Notes: a model not told the origin generated them from the sequence alone. A stretch of 64,000 nt of DNA from Veillonella rogosae JCM 15642 (GCF_002959775.1 NZ_PPCX01000010.1:1-64000), one strand, 5' to 3'. Numbered from the stretch's first letter, positions 38,306 to 46,868 are shown. Translations and numbers: made by a program.

Positions 38306-39000
38306 CAAAACGGTTACAACCTATACGACTCGATGCGTATAAACCACTGAGAGAAGTTGTAAGTGAAACATTGCGTCAAGCCATCCAAGATGGTGTGTTA
38401 AAGCCTGGTGAACGTCTCATGGAAATCCCTCTCGCTGAAGAGTTGGGCGTGAGCCGCACACCGATTCGCGAAGCCATTCGTAAATTAGAACTAGAAGGCT
38501 TTGTCGTTATGATTCCTCGTCGTGGTACTTACGTTGCCAATATTTCTTTAAAAGATATTACCCAAGTATTTGAAATTCGATCGGCCCTCGAAGAATTAGC
38601 CGCAGGTCTTGCAGCAGAACGCATCACCGAAGAAGAAATTGAAACCTTGGAAAGAATGCTCGTGGAAATCGGCGACCACATGGAAAATAAAGACATGGAT
38701 TCTGTCGTAGCTGCGGATGTAGAGTTCCACGAAGTGCTGTACCGCGCATCTCGAAATGAACGACTAGCAGATATTGTTCATAACTTGCGTGAACAAACCT
38801 ACCGCTTCCGTAGTTTCTCTATGAACCAACCTGGTCGACTTAGAAAAACTTGGGAAGAACATCGGCAACTCGTAGAGGCTATCGCTTCTCATAATGCTAC
38901 TCAAGCTCGCAAGTTAGCTAGACTACACATGGAGCATTCAGAACAAACCTTATTACAAGGTATGGAAGAGTCCCAAGAATTCGGTCATTCTCAGAAGTAA
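38302..39000 (+). CDS. GntR-family regulator (FadR/FCD subfamily)
   Basis: 232 residues from the ATG at 38302 (GGAGG seven bases upstream, ATGA overlap with ispE). Winged-helix domain about 13-75 (ERLMEIPLAEELGVSRTPIREAIRKL is the family HTH). The all-helical FCD effector domain covers about 85-225 with metal-ligand-type His residues (DVEFHEVLYRAS, EEHRQLVEAI). Ligand and targets unknown. Confidence 0.93.
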   Translation: MTKRLQPIRLDAYKPLREVVSETLRQAIQDGVLKPGERLMEIPLAEELGVSRTPIREAIRKLELEGFVVMIPRRGTYVANISLKDITQVFEIRSALEELAAGLAAERITEEEIETLERMLVEIGDHMENKDMDSVVAADVEFHEVLYRASRNERLADIVHNLREQTYRFRSFSMNQPGRLRKTWEEHRQLVEAIASHNATQARKLARLHMEHSEQTLLQGMEESQEFGHSQK

Positions 39001-39025
39001 TACACAACTACATATGAAAAAACAT

Positions 39026-39060
39026 AAAATCACAGCTCTTTGAGCTGTGATTTTGTATTT
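39026..39060 (+). terminator. Terminator of ispE-gntR
   Basis: The stem AAAATCACAGCTC/GAGCTGTGATTTT (39026-39038, 39042-39054) lies 25 bases after the gntR stop, followed by GTATTTTG. Confidence 0.85.
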
Positions 39061-39283
39061 TGTATCCAGTATTATGCATTTCTCTCATATACCTCTAACT
39101 CCCATATTAATTGAACTTTTAAAGTTTTCCTGCCTAAGTTATAATTTTTTTTACTAAACCTAGTACTGAATTAGCATAGCTTTTAGTCATGATACTATGT
39201 CTTTTTTACATACATTCGTTGTATAATTTATTCTAAAGGCGTGCGATTTATATGGCTTTATTTAGAGAAAGGACTGATACTCA

Positions 39284-40723
39284 ATGCAAGCCCAGTTAAA
39301 CGCTACAATATCTTTGATCAATGGATATTTGTGGGATTATCTTATTATCTTCATCCTCATCGGTGCAGGTCTTTATTTCACATTTACAACTAAATTCGTA
39401 CAAATTCGATACTTAGGTGAAATGATTCGACTCATTGCAAGTAGTGCTGGTGAGAAAACTGAAAAGAATCACATTTCTTCATTCCAAGCGTTCTGCGTAA
39501 CCACAGCATCTCGTGTAGGTGTTGGTAACATCGCAGGTATCGCGATTGCCGTAGTAATCGGTGGTCCTGGTGCTATCTTCTGGATGTGGGTTATCGCACT
39601 TCTTGGTGCCTCCACAGGATTCGTAGAATGTACATTGGCCCAAATCTACAAAAAACCTCTAGCTAATGGTGGTTTCTATGGCGGTCCAGCTTACTACATC
39701 CGTCAAGGTTTAAATAGCCCTGGCTTCTCCGTTTTATTCGCAGTACTTATTACGATCACATTCGGTTGGATTTACAACTCCGTACAAGCTAATACATTAG
39801 CAGCATCCTTGGTAACTCTCGATGTTCCTGCTCATATTACTGGCGGTATCGTAGCTGTCTTAATTTTATTCATCGTATTCGGTGGCTTAAGTGCAGTTGC
39901 AAAAGTTGCAGAAATCCTAGTTCCAGTAATGGCATTTGCTTACATCGGCACAGCATTATACGTTATGATTACTAACATTACACAATTGCCGCATGTATTC
40001 TACTCCATCTTCTCTCATGCATTCACACTTGATGCAGCTGGTGGCGGTCTCTTCGGTGCCGTTATGATGACTGGTATCAAACGTGGTCTATTCTCAAACG
40101 AAGCTGGTCAAGGTTCCGTTCCTAACGCAGCGGCTACAGCTACTGCAAATCACCCAGTTGAACAAGGTTTAATCCAAGCGTTCGGCGTATACTTAACAAC
40201 ATTCATCATCTGTACAGCATCTGCGTTCATCGTTCTTATCATTGGCGATTACACGACTACAGGTCTTACAGGCGTTGCATTGGTACAACATAACTTAGCA
40301 CAAGAACTTGGTCCATGGGCTCCATACGCAATGGCATTGTTCATCGTTATGTTCTCCTTCAGTTCCCTAGTTGGTAACTACTACTATGGCGAAATCAACA
40401 TCACTCACCTTACAGATAAAAAGATTTACCTAAATCTCTTCCGTCTTGGTGTAGTAGCAATGTCTTACATTGGTTCCGTTGCATCCCTTGAACTTGTATG
40501 GAATGCTGCCGATTTATTCATGGCACTTCTAGTTCTTACAAACGTAACAGCTATCGTGCTTCTTAACAAACAAGCAGTTGCTGCACTTGCTGACTACGTA
40601 GATCAAAAACGCCGTGGCATCAAAGTCCCTGTATTCAACAAAAAAGTACTACCTACTCAAGAAGGTTTAGTATGGTGGGGCGATGGCCAAACTACAGACA
40701 GCTCTGCTGCTGAAAAACATTAA
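39284..40723 (+). CDS. Alanine/glycine:cation symporter (AGCS family)
   Basis: 479 residues, about 10-11 membrane helices. AGCS carriers import alanine or glycine with Na+ or H+. The family hallmark region TTASRVGVGNIAGIAIAVVIGGPGAIFWMW (around residues 73-102) and GIKRGLFSNEAGQGSVPNAAATA (about 263-285) are present. Single-gene unit with its own terminator; RBS AAAGGA. Sits before glutamate dehydrogenase, fitting amino-acid use. Confidence 0.94.
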   Translation: MQAQLNATISLINGYLWDYLIIFILIGAGLYFTFTTKFVQIRYLGEMIRLIASSAGEKTEKNHISSFQAFCVTTASRVGVGNIAGIAIAVVIGGPGAIFWMWVIALLGASTGFVECTLAQIYKKPLANGGFYGGPAYYIRQGLNSPGFSVLFAVLITITFGWIYNSVQANTLAASLVTLDVPAHITGGIVAVLILFIVFGGLSAVAKVAEILVPVMAFAYIGTALYVMITNITQLPHVFYSIFSHAFTLDAAGGGLFGAVMMTGIKRGLFSNEAGQGSVPNAAATATANHPVEQGLIQAFGVYLTTFIICTASAFIVLIIGDYTTTGLTGVALVQHNLAQELGPWAPYAMALFIVMFSFSSLVGNYYYGEINITHLTDKKIYLNLFRLGVVAMSYIGSVASLELVWNAADLFMALLVLTNVTAIVLLNKQAVAALADYVDQKRRGIKVPVFNKKVLPTQEGLVWWGDGQTTDSSAAEKH

Positions 40724-40753
40724 TCAATCGATTAATTAAATCATTACACACAT

Positions 40754-40793
40754 AAGGGTCCTTATTCCTCCGAATAAGGGCTCTTATTTTTTT
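40754..40793 (+). terminator. Symporter gene terminator
   Basis: The stem CCTTATTC/GAATAAGG (40760-40767, 40772-40779), extended outward with G-U pairs, is followed by TTATTTTTTT. Confidence 0.88.
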
Positions 40794-40829
40794 GTGAAAG
40801 CTTTTAATTTACATACTAATCTCGGTCAA

Positions 40830-40939
40830 CTAAAAGAAATTTATACACTACGCCAAAACTACTAAAGCAAATTTATACATTAAATCGAAATAACTGAGCA
40901 ATTTTATACACTAGCCGTGGAAGGCTAAAGCAATTTTTT
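40830..40939. repeat. Phased direct repeats upstream of glutamate dehydrogenase
   Basis: Units CTAAAAGAAATTTATACACTA (40830-40850, 21 bases), its variants at 40862-40882 and 40893-40912, and a half copy at 40925-40939, separated by unrelated ~11-base spacers. The period is 31-32 bases, about three helical turns, so the units face the same side of the DNA. They lie 180-290 bases upstream of gdhA. An operator array is the natural reading. The rest of 40940-41122 shows no gene. Confidence 0.75.
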
Positions 40940-41122
40940 CTCCTTTAATAGCAGTGAGTAAAATCACAGTATTTATCTATATTTTTACTTACTTTCAACG
41001 ATTTAAAACTATAGAATATATTTATAAAAACGAAAAGGGTATTATGTATACAACGTCGAATACATAAGTATGTGAAAATTTAGCACAATTAATAAATTTA
41101 CTCTGATATTCAGGAGGCAATT

Positions 41123-42379
41123 ATGAGCGGTTACAACCCATATGAAAACATGCTAAACACTTTAGACGTAGCAGCTGAGAAACTCGGCTACTCTCGTAGC
41201 GATTACGAAGTATTACGTCATCCAGAACGCGAATTAAAGGTAGCAGTACCTCTTCAACTAGACAATGGTGATGTTCGCGTATACGAAGGCTATCGTTGCC
41301 AACACTCCACATTACGCGGCAGCGCTAAAGGTGGTCTTCGCTTCCATCCAGATTCCGATGAAAACGAAGTTCGTGCATTGGCAGCTTGGATGACTATTAA
41401 AAACGCCATCGCTAACATTCCTTATGGCGGCGGTAAAGGCGGTATCAAAGTTGATCCTAAAACTTTAAACCCTCGCGAATTAGAACGCTTAACTCGTAAC
41501 TTCGTACGTCGTATTGCGCCAATCATTGGTGTTAATACTGACGTTCCAGCTCCAGACGTAAATACAAACTCTCAAATCATGAGCTGGATCGCTGACGAAT
41601 ACAGCACATTAAAAGGCGAATGGAGCCCTGGTATCGTTACTGGTAAACCTATCGAAGTAGGCGGTTCCTTAGGTCGTAATGAAGCGACTGGTCGCGGCTG
41701 TCTCATCGCATTACAAAGTTACTTAGCTAAGAAAAACTTAGACATCAAAAACCTTACTGTAGCAGTTCAAGGCTTCGGTAACGTAGGTTCCGTAGGTGCT
41801 CGTCTTATCGCTCAAGCAGGCGCTAAAGTTGTGGCTATCGGCGACGTAAGCGTTAACATCTACAACCCTAACGGTATTGATGTGGAAAAAGCATACGAAT
41901 ATGCTAACTCCCATGGTCGTTCTCTTGAAGGTTACAGCGAACCAGGTATGACTACAATTGGCGCTCAAGAATTATTGGCTCAACCAGTTGATGTATTGTA
42001 CATGGCAGCTCTTGAAAACCAATTGAACAAAGACAACATGGAAAACATCCAAGCTAAAATCATCTTGGAAGGTGCTAATGGCCCTACTACTAATGATGCA
42101 GATAAATACTTCTATGAAAAAGGTATCGACATCATCCCTGACGTTCTTGCTAACGGCGGCGGCGTAGTTGTATCCTACTATGAATGGGTACAAAACAAAG
42201 CAAGCTTCTACTGGACTGAAGAAGAAGTTAACGAAAGATTAACTAAAAACATGCAAAATAGCTTCGAAGCTGTTTGGGAAATGCAACATAAATACAATGT
42301 ACCACCTCGTCAAGCAGCGTACATGGTTGCTCTTGAACGTCTCGTAGTTGAAACTAGATGGCGCGGTTATAACTGCTAA
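41123..42379 (+). CDS. gdhA: Glutamate dehydrogenase (Glu/Leu/Phe/Val family)
   Basis: 418 residues, AGGAGG eight bases upstream. Interconverts glutamate and 2-oxoglutarate plus ammonia. The catalytic Lys lies in YGGGKGGIKVDP (about 103-114), substrate-binding KGGLRFHPD precedes it, and the dinucleotide fold has VAVQGFGNVGSVGARL (about 213-228). ILEGANGPTT is conserved. About 420 residues is the length of the NAD-type Firmicute enzymes; a branched-chain specificity is less likely. Confidence 0.93.
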   Translation: MSGYNPYENMLNTLDVAAEKLGYSRSDYEVLRHPERELKVAVPLQLDNGDVRVYEGYRCQHSTLRGSAKGGLRFHPDSDENEVRALAAWMTIKNAIANIPYGGGKGGIKVDPKTLNPRELERLTRNFVRRIAPIIGVNTDVPAPDVNTNSQIMSWIADEYSTLKGEWSPGIVTGKPIEVGGSLGRNEATGRGCLIALQSYLAKKNLDIKNLTVAVQGFGNVGSVGARLIAQAGAKVVAIGDVSVNIYNPNGIDVEKAYEYANSHGRSLEGYSEPGMTTIGAQELLAQPVDVLYMAALENQLNKDNMENIQAKIILEGANGPTTNDADKYFYEKGIDIIPDVLANGGGVVVSYYEWVQNKASFYWTEEEVNERLTKNMQNSFEAVWEMQHKYNVPPRQAAYMVALERLVVETRWRGYNC

Positions 42380-42410
42380 TCCATTCTACCTCCATAACAT
42401 TTAGCCATAA

Positions 42411-42444
42411 AAAAGGCGTAAGCTCATTTGAGCTTACGCCTTTT
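42411..42444. terminator. Bidirectional terminator between gdhA and queT
   Basis: A 16-bp perfect stem (42411-42426 with 42429-42444; core GGCGTAAGCTCA) with T-runs on both strands between convergent genes. Confidence 0.92.
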
Positions 42445-42476
42445 TGTTTGCCTATAAATCTTTTTATTTATCTATT

Positions 42477-42968
42477 TTACTTGAAAGCGCCTACCAAAGC
42501 TGCCACACTAGGACGGCTGATTAATGCTTTCACTAAAATAGAGCCAAGAACGGCTGGGATTGTTTGACCTACGATAAGGTTCAATACTAATGGCCAGTAT
42601 GGAAGGCCAAGCAACGGGCTGAGCCATAACGGTACGCATAATGCAGGTACAAAGATAATAGGAAGCATCGCCCACCAAGCGCTGAGACCAAGCTTACGCA
42701 TACCTACGATAATACCTGTTGTTAAAATACCAACGCCAAAGCCGCCTACCATATCGAGGATACCAAGACCCCCGAACAGGAAGTTAGAAATGAGGTTGCC
42801 AATCCCCATGGGAATTACCAAAAACGGAAAGGCATAAGCAAGTGCATATAATGATGTTGCTATACGAATTTGATACGCTCCAAAAGAAACGCTTTGCGTT
42901 AAATATAGTACAACGATGTACAATGCCACAACCATGGCAGAAATAGTCAATTTACGTGTAGTAATCAT
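42477..42968 (-). CDS. queT: QueT-type queuosine precursor transporter (ECF S component)
   Basis: 163 residues from the ATG ending at 42968 (GAGGAGG upstream). Five or six membrane helices (LTISAMVVALYIVVLYLTQS at the start; FLFGGLGILDMVGGFGVGIL in the middle). QueT proteins bind preQ1 or related 7-deazaguanines and work with a shared ECF energy module encoded elsewhere. The leader carries a preQ1-like riboswitch, which supports the substrate. queC lies upstream on the same strand. Confidence 0.9.
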   Translation of the reverse strand: MITTRKLTISAMVVALYIVVLYLTQSVSFGAYQIRIATSLYALAYAFPFLVIPMGIGNLISNFLFGGLGILDMVGGFGVGILTTGIIVGMRKLGLSAWWAMLPIIFVPALCVPLWLSPLLGLPYWPLVLNLIVGQTIPAVLGSILVKALISRPSVAALVGAFK

Positions 42969-42986
42969 AACACTCACCTCCTCAAA

Positions 42987-43075
42987 TAAAAAAAGCATGG
43001 CAAAACTACCATGCTATAAATGCTTATGAATTTCCGTAGTTTTGTTTAGAGACAGGATGGTTTCAAACTGTCTTA
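42987..43075 (-). promoter_or_regulatory. preQ1 riboswitch (class I-like) with terminator, queT leader
   Basis: On the minus-strand RNA, a 6-bp helix AGACAG/CTGTCT (43073-43068, 43055-43050) encloses a 12-base loop. It is followed by the A-rich tail CTAAACAAAACTACGG, much like the Thermoanaerobacter preQ1-I aptamer tail. Downstream is an intrinsic terminator, AGCATGG/CCATGCT (43015-42994) with seven T. The terminator loop TAGTTTTG is exactly complementary to the aptamer tail CAAAACTA, so tail and terminator exclude each other. preQ1 binding should hold the tail, free the terminator and switch queT off. The aptamer loop is not a textbook match, so the class is tentative. Confidence 0.78.
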
Positions 43076-43090
43076 TTTAGTTGTGCACTT

Positions 43091-43119
43091 ATAATATCAT
43101 ATATTTTCGATGTTTACAA
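43091..43119 (-). promoter_or_regulatory. queT promoter
   Basis: Minus-strand TTGTAA (43114-43119), 17-base spacer, TATTAT (43091-43096), about 15 bases before the riboswitch helix. Confidence 0.65.
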
Positions 43120-43141
43120 GTCATGAGGAGATATAGAGTAC

Positions 43142-43349
43142 TAAAGCGGCCTTTACTAACTCCTGATATCGGTCTAATGTAGGCATAGACGGGGCGGTGG
43201 CAGATACCTTTCCGCATCGCTCCACTGGCTATACGGTCATCGGCCTAGGGCCTCGACCTGCCAAAGTCGCTCTTTGAAAAGGTATCTACCACCACTGCGA
43301 ATTTAGCAAATCAATGTTACGGATATTAGTAATTCTAAAGGCCGCTTTA
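43142..43349 (-). ncRNA. Candidate structured non-coding RNA
   Basis: About 208 bases folding into one long rod. A perfect 14-bp closing helix (43142-43155 with 43336-43349; core AAAGCGGCC) is followed by a helix around GATATC (43163-43173 with 43319-43329), a large internal bubble (about 20 and 24 bases), a ~20-bp helix (43193-43213 with 43276-43296) and a GC-rich apical hairpin (GGTC..GGCC around 43225-43258). Three mismatches of the inner helix are C-A on the plus strand but G-U on the minus strand, so the RNA is probably minus-strand. A TTGATG-N17-TATTTA promoter candidate lies at 43370-43398. It is GC-rich for this genome and has no open frame. The stem-bubble-stem plan recalls 6S RNA, but I cannot name the family. 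Confidence 0.65.
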
Positions 43350-43400
43350 ACTCAGCATCCTCCAAATGATAAATAATATGAAGTATATTACTCATCAAAG

Positions 43401-43430
43401 CGCCTCAACTAGTCTAAGCCAGTTGAGGCG
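43401..43430. other. GC-rich hairpin near the structured RNA
   Basis: The perfect stem CGCCTCAACT/AGTTGAGGCG with a 10-base loop, and no strong T-run. It lies just upstream of the candidate promoter of the structured RNA and could be a weak terminator for queC transcripts. Confidence 0.5.
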
Positions 43431-43493
43431 AGCTAGTGACATATAAGTCCACCTAATCCTCAATATATTATCTTATCTATTAGTTTATATGCA

Positions 43494-43524
43494 AAGTAGC
43501 CGCCTAAACGGCGACTACTAATAT
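43494..43524 (-). terminator. queC terminator
   Basis: The stem AGTAGTCGCC/GGCGGCTACT on the minus strand (43519-43495) has one U-G pair and a 5-base loop, followed by TTTGC. On the plus strand the same pair would be C-A, again pointing to minus-strand RNA. A smaller hairpin, ATCCA/TGGAT (43526-43544), lies closer to the queC stop. Confidence 0.55.
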
Positions 43525-43556
43525 AATCCAGTTTTAGTGGATTTAGAGAAGTTCTA

Positions 43557-44246
43557 TTATTGTGCTGGGTCTTCGACGCCGTTGGCCTCAAAGGCGGCTT
43601 GTCTGTCGATGCAGGTACCGCAGTGTCCGCATGGTTTGTCGCCGCCTTCGTAGCAGGACCAGGTTAGGTGGTATGGTACGCCGAGTCGTAGGCCTTCTTT
43701 TACAATATCCGCTTTATTGGAGTTGATAAATGGTGCTTCTAGAGAGCATTCTTTACCGGATCCTTCAAAGATAGCATCGCCCATGGATTTATAGAAGTGT
43801 TCTGTACAGTCTGGGTATGCGTTACCAGCCGCATCATCGCTATGGGCACCATAGTAGATATAGCCGCAGTCTAGAGATAAGGCTAAGGAAGCCGCCGCAG
43901 ATAGGAATAGGCCATTTCTAAATGGCACATAGGTGCTAACGGTGCCTTCTCCTTCTGTTTCTTGTTGTTCCTTGTATGAACCTTGAGGTATTTCCTCTGT
44001 GGATTGGGTCAATAAAGAGCAATTGCTGAAGGCAAACAATTTAGTGACATTCATCGTTTTACCTTCAATTCCATAATAAGCGAGAATAGATGTAGCAGCC
44101 TCTAATTCTTTACTATGTTTTTGACCATATTGAATGGATAACGGCACTACATTATCTTTGCCAAATCTTTCAATAGCTAACGCTAAACATGTAGTACTAT
44201 CTACCCCACCACTGAATAAGACAACAGCCTTTTGTTTTTGAGCCAT
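43557..44246 (-). CDS. queC: 7-cyano-7-deazaguanine synthase QueC
   Basis: 229 residues from the ATG ending at 44246 (AAAGGAG upstream). Converts 7-carboxy-7-deazaguanine to preQ0 with ammonia and ATP. PP-loop SGGVDSTT at about 11-18; a zinc site near the C-terminus in SCYEGGDKPCGHCGTC. QueD, QueE and QueF are not in the window. With queT downstream, this organism has both synthesis and salvage functions for queuosine precursors. Confidence 0.96.
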   Translation of the reverse strand: MAQKQKAVVLFSGGVDSTTCLALAIERFGKDNVVPLSIQYGQKHSKELEAATSILAYYGIEGKTMNVTKLFAFSNCSLLTQSTEEIPQGSYKEQQETEGEGTVSTYVPFRNGLFLSAAASLALSLDCGYIYYGAHSDDAAGNAYPDCTEHFYKSMGDAIFEGSGKECSLEAPFINSNKADIVKEGLRLGVPYHLTWSCYEGGDKPCGHCGTCIDRQAAFEANGVEDPAQ

Positions 44247-44314
44247 AAGGTCTCCTTTCACCTATTACAACAGCCCCATCCTAAGATGAGGCTGTAGATT
44301 ATACTTTCAATATA

Positions 44315-45070
44315 TTATAAATCGATATCTAATTCTACTGGGCAGTGATCAGAGCCAAAGATTTGTTGGTGAATTTTAGCTTCTTGAATTTTGTCGTCAA
44401 GACGTTTAGAGGTGATGAAATAGTCAATTCTCCATCCCGTATTTCGTTCACGAGCTTTACCCATGTAGGACCACCAACTATATTCCTCAATAGCATCTGG
44501 ATACAGGTGACGGAATGTATCTGTAAAACCAGCACCTAACAGTTCGGTCATTTTTGCACGCTCTTCGTCGGAGAAGCCTGCATTTTTACGGTTTGTCTTA
44601 GGATTTTTAAGGTCGATTTCTTGATGTGCTACATTGAGGTCACCACAGAGAATGACTGGTTTTTTCTTATCTAATTCAAGCAAATAGTTGCGGAATGCAT
44701 CTTCCCAAGTCATGCGGTACTCAAGACGAGCCAATTCACGTTGGCTATTTGGCGTATAGCAACATACTAAATAGAAATTGTCATATTCAGCAGTAATAAC
44801 ACGGCCCTCTTGATCATGTTCTTCAATGCCAATACCGTTAGTTACGGACAACGGTTTAATACGCGTGAATACAGCCGTACCACTATAGCCTTTTTTTACA
44901 GCGCTATTCCAATATTGCTCATAACCTGGCAATTCTAAAGAAATTTGATCAGGTTGCAATTTTGTTTCTTGTAAACAGAAAATATCTGCATCCAGTTCGT
45001 TAAAGGATTCCATAAATCCTTTTGTTACAGCCGCACGAAGGCCGTTTACATTCCAAGAAATTAATTTCAA
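44315..45070 (-). CDS. xth: Exodeoxyribonuclease III / AP endonuclease
   Basis: 251 residues with a TTG start (AAAGGAG upstream). Cleaves DNA 5' of abasic sites in base-excision repair. Motifs: WNVNGLRA, CLQETKL, YSGTAVF, CGDLNVAH, NAGFSDEER, WRIDYF and GSDHCPVELD cover the metal and catalytic residues. A hairpin without a T-run (44270-44293, ACAGCC..GGCTGT) lies between it and queC. Confidence 0.96.
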   Translation of the reverse strand: MKLISWNVNGLRAAVTKGFMESFNELDADIFCLQETKLQPDQISLELPGYEQYWNSAVKKGYSGTAVFTRIKPLSVTNGIGIEEHDQEGRVITAEYDNFYLVCCYTPNSQRELARLEYRMTWEDAFRNYLLELDKKKPVILCGDLNVAHQEIDLKNPKTNRKNAGFSDEERAKMTELLGAGFTDTFRHLYPDAIEEYSWWSYMGKARERNTGWRIDYFITSKRLDDKIQEAKIHQQIFGSDHCPVELDIDL

Positions 45071-45222
45071 TGCTTACTCCTTTCCGATACTTCGCATCAA
45101 TCTAATACGTTTCACCTTATTCAACTTGGTGAAAGTCTCGTTTACAAAAAATAAGGTTTTACTTGATTTGCACTTAATCTATGCTAAATATAAGCTAATC
45201 TAAGGGTTATATTATGACTATA

Positions 45223-45450
45223 TTACTGCTTTTTATGTTTTTTTGCATGTCTAGCTTCAGCGCGAGCCTTGCGTGCATTTTCGTTGGCCTTAAGGTCGCT
45301 TTCACGTTTCTCACGGAAATAATTAGCCACTGTAGACAAAATAAGAACTACTAACACAGTAACATTAAACATACCTGGGCCAAAATTATAAATGTGATAA
45401 CACATATAGGCAAAGGCAACAACCGTTAACAATTGCTTTAAAAGATTCAT
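45223..45450 (-). CDS. Small two-helix membrane protein
   Basis: 75 residues, AGGAGG four bases before the ATG. Two hydrophobic helices (about 5-22 and 27-45) then a highly basic, charged tail (KRESDLKANENARKARAEAR...KKHKKQ). It starts 13 bases after the sulfurtransferase stop and so shares its transcript. No family recognised. Confidence 0.75.
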   Translation of the reverse strand: MNLLKQLLTVVAFAYMCYHIYNFGPGMFNVTVLVVLILSTVANYFREKRESDLKANENARKARAEARHAKKHKKQ

Positions 45451-45463
45451 TTGACCTCCTGTG

Positions 45464-46282
45464 TTAGTTTAATGTTTCTACACCTGTATTAAGTGGGAAC
45501 CCATCATAAGTTACCCAATCACTAGAGCTGCCAACATATAATGCAGATTCCAAGCCAACTTCGCTCATAGTTAACAATGCATTACAAGCTGTAACACCAG
45601 AACCGCAATAGGTTACAACAGGTCGATTTTGATAAATTTCATTATAATACTCAGCCTCTAAGTCTTTCACAGGCTTCGGACCATCGACTGTATAGCCACT
45701 TTCATAGAAATGATTAACAGCACCAGGAATATGTCCTGTCATGCCATCCATCGTATCTACTTGAGATCCATCGTAACGGAAAGGCGCACGAGCATCAATG
45801 ATAACATGGTCACCACTTTCACTAGCCTTGAGTACCTCATCACGACTCATCACCATATGCGTTTGCAATTCATAGTTAAAAACAGACGGTTCTGCAGGTA
45901 ACGGAGTTGGTTCTTTAGTTAGACTATGACCTTCCTTAACCCAACGTTCAACACCACCGGACAATACGCGCACATCAGTTAAGCCCATGTAACGCAACAT
46001 CCACCAAAGGCGTCCCGCCAAGAAGAGCCAAGAGTCATACACAACAACCTTGGAATCACGAGTGATCCCGTAAGACTCAAATGTATGAGCCAAACGCTCC
46101 ATATCTGGCAATGGATGACGACCACCATGCTCGCCCAAAGGACCTGTTAAATCCTTGTTTAAATCCACCGCGTAAGAACCTTTAATATGGCCTTTTTTAT
46201 AATCTTGATAGCCTCGAGCATCTAAAATAATGACCTCATCGAGACAAGCTAACAATTCATTAGGAGTGATAAAATTTGACAT
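45464..46282 (-). CDS. Sulfurtransferase with two rhodanese domains
   Basis: 272 residues from the ATG ending at 46282 (AAAGGAG upstream). Thiosulfate or 3-mercaptopyruvate sulfurtransferase type: an inactive N-terminal rhodanese domain (about 10-125; VVVYDSWLF where the active domain has Cys) and a catalytic C-terminal domain with the active Cys in YCGSGVTAC (about 227-235). The loop CGSGVT is closer to the thiosulfate/3-MST group than to Cdc25-like folds. Exact sulfur donor unknown. Confidence 0.92.
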   Translation of the reverse strand: MSNFITPNELLACLDEVIILDARGYQDYKKGHIKGSYAVDLNKDLTGPLGEHGGRHPLPDMERLAHTFESYGITRDSKVVVYDSWLFLAGRLWWMLRYMGLTDVRVLSGGVERWVKEGHSLTKEPTPLPAEPSVFNYELQTHMVMSRDEVLKASESGDHVIIDARAPFRYDGSQVDTMDGMTGHIPGAVNHFYESGYTVDGPKPVKDLEAEYYNEIYQNRPVVTYCGSGVTACNALLTMSEVGLESALYVGSSSDWVTYDGFPLNTGVETLN

Positions 46283-46414
46283 AGGTACTCCTTTCATATA
46301 ATTATATCGAAAAATACAAATCTGATAATATTATTATATACGAGTACAAGAGGATATACAATTTATTTTGGTATAGTGAAAGTTATTTAATATCTTAAGA
46401 TGTAAAGCAAATAC

Positions 46415-46441
46415 GAAAAGCCCCTATCTAAGATAGAGGCC
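46415..46441 (-). terminator. Terminator of the helicase-Nudix operon
   Basis: The stem GCCTCTATCT/ATAGGGGC with a 3-base loop is followed by TTTTCG on the minus strand. It lies just after the Nudix gene stop. Confidence 0.75.
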
Positions 46442-46463
46442 TAAGCATAATTCAATATTAGGC

Positions 46464-46868
46464 TTATAGACATTTATGTATGGCATCTACCGCATCAATA
46501 TCAGCAGGAAGCCAATCCACAGAATATAAAGTATCTTTTGATAACCATTTAGCTGCTTCATGCTCTACTAACGTAATATTAGAGTCATTTACTAAGGAAC
46601 ATAAATAGCAATGCATTGTTAAATCAAACTTTTCATAGCCAGTATATTCAATGGTAATAATATGCTCTTGAACATTAATATCAGCTTCTAGCTCTTCTTT
46701 GATTTCTCTAATAAGGGCTACATCATGAGCTTCACCTGGTTCAATTTTACCACCTGGAAACTCCCATCCATCCTTTAGATCACCATAACCACGTTGCGTT
46801 GCTAATATGGTATTGTCCTTTCTTATAATAGCAGCTACAACTTCAATATGTTTTCGTTGTTCACTCAT
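46464..46868 (-). CDS. MutT-type Nudix hydrolase
   Basis: 134 residues. The Nudix box GGKIEPGEAHDVALIREIKE with following EL (about residues 39-60) matches GX5EX7REUXEEXGU. The ending WLPADIDAVDAI is typical of MutT/(d)NTP pyrophosphohydrolases that clean oxidised nucleotides. It begins eight bases after the stop of the PLD-helicase gene, so the two are one operon. Its substrate is not proven by sequence. Confidence 0.9.
   Translation of the reverse strand: MSEQRKHIEVVAAIIRKDNTILATQRGYGDLKDGWEFPGGKIEPGEAHDVALIREIKEELEADINVQEHIITIEYTGYEKFDLTMHCYLCSLVNDSNITLVEHEAAKWLSKDTLYSVDWLPADIDAVDAIHKCL

Noticed and set aside
40830-40939. Possible CRISPR array
   Set aside because: Spacers are only ~11 bases, units are not palindromic and vary, and no cas gene is present.
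43142-43349. T-box or group II intron end
   Set aside because: No AGGGTGG-type T-box sequence or antiterminator, no domain V-like hairpin and no maturase nearby.
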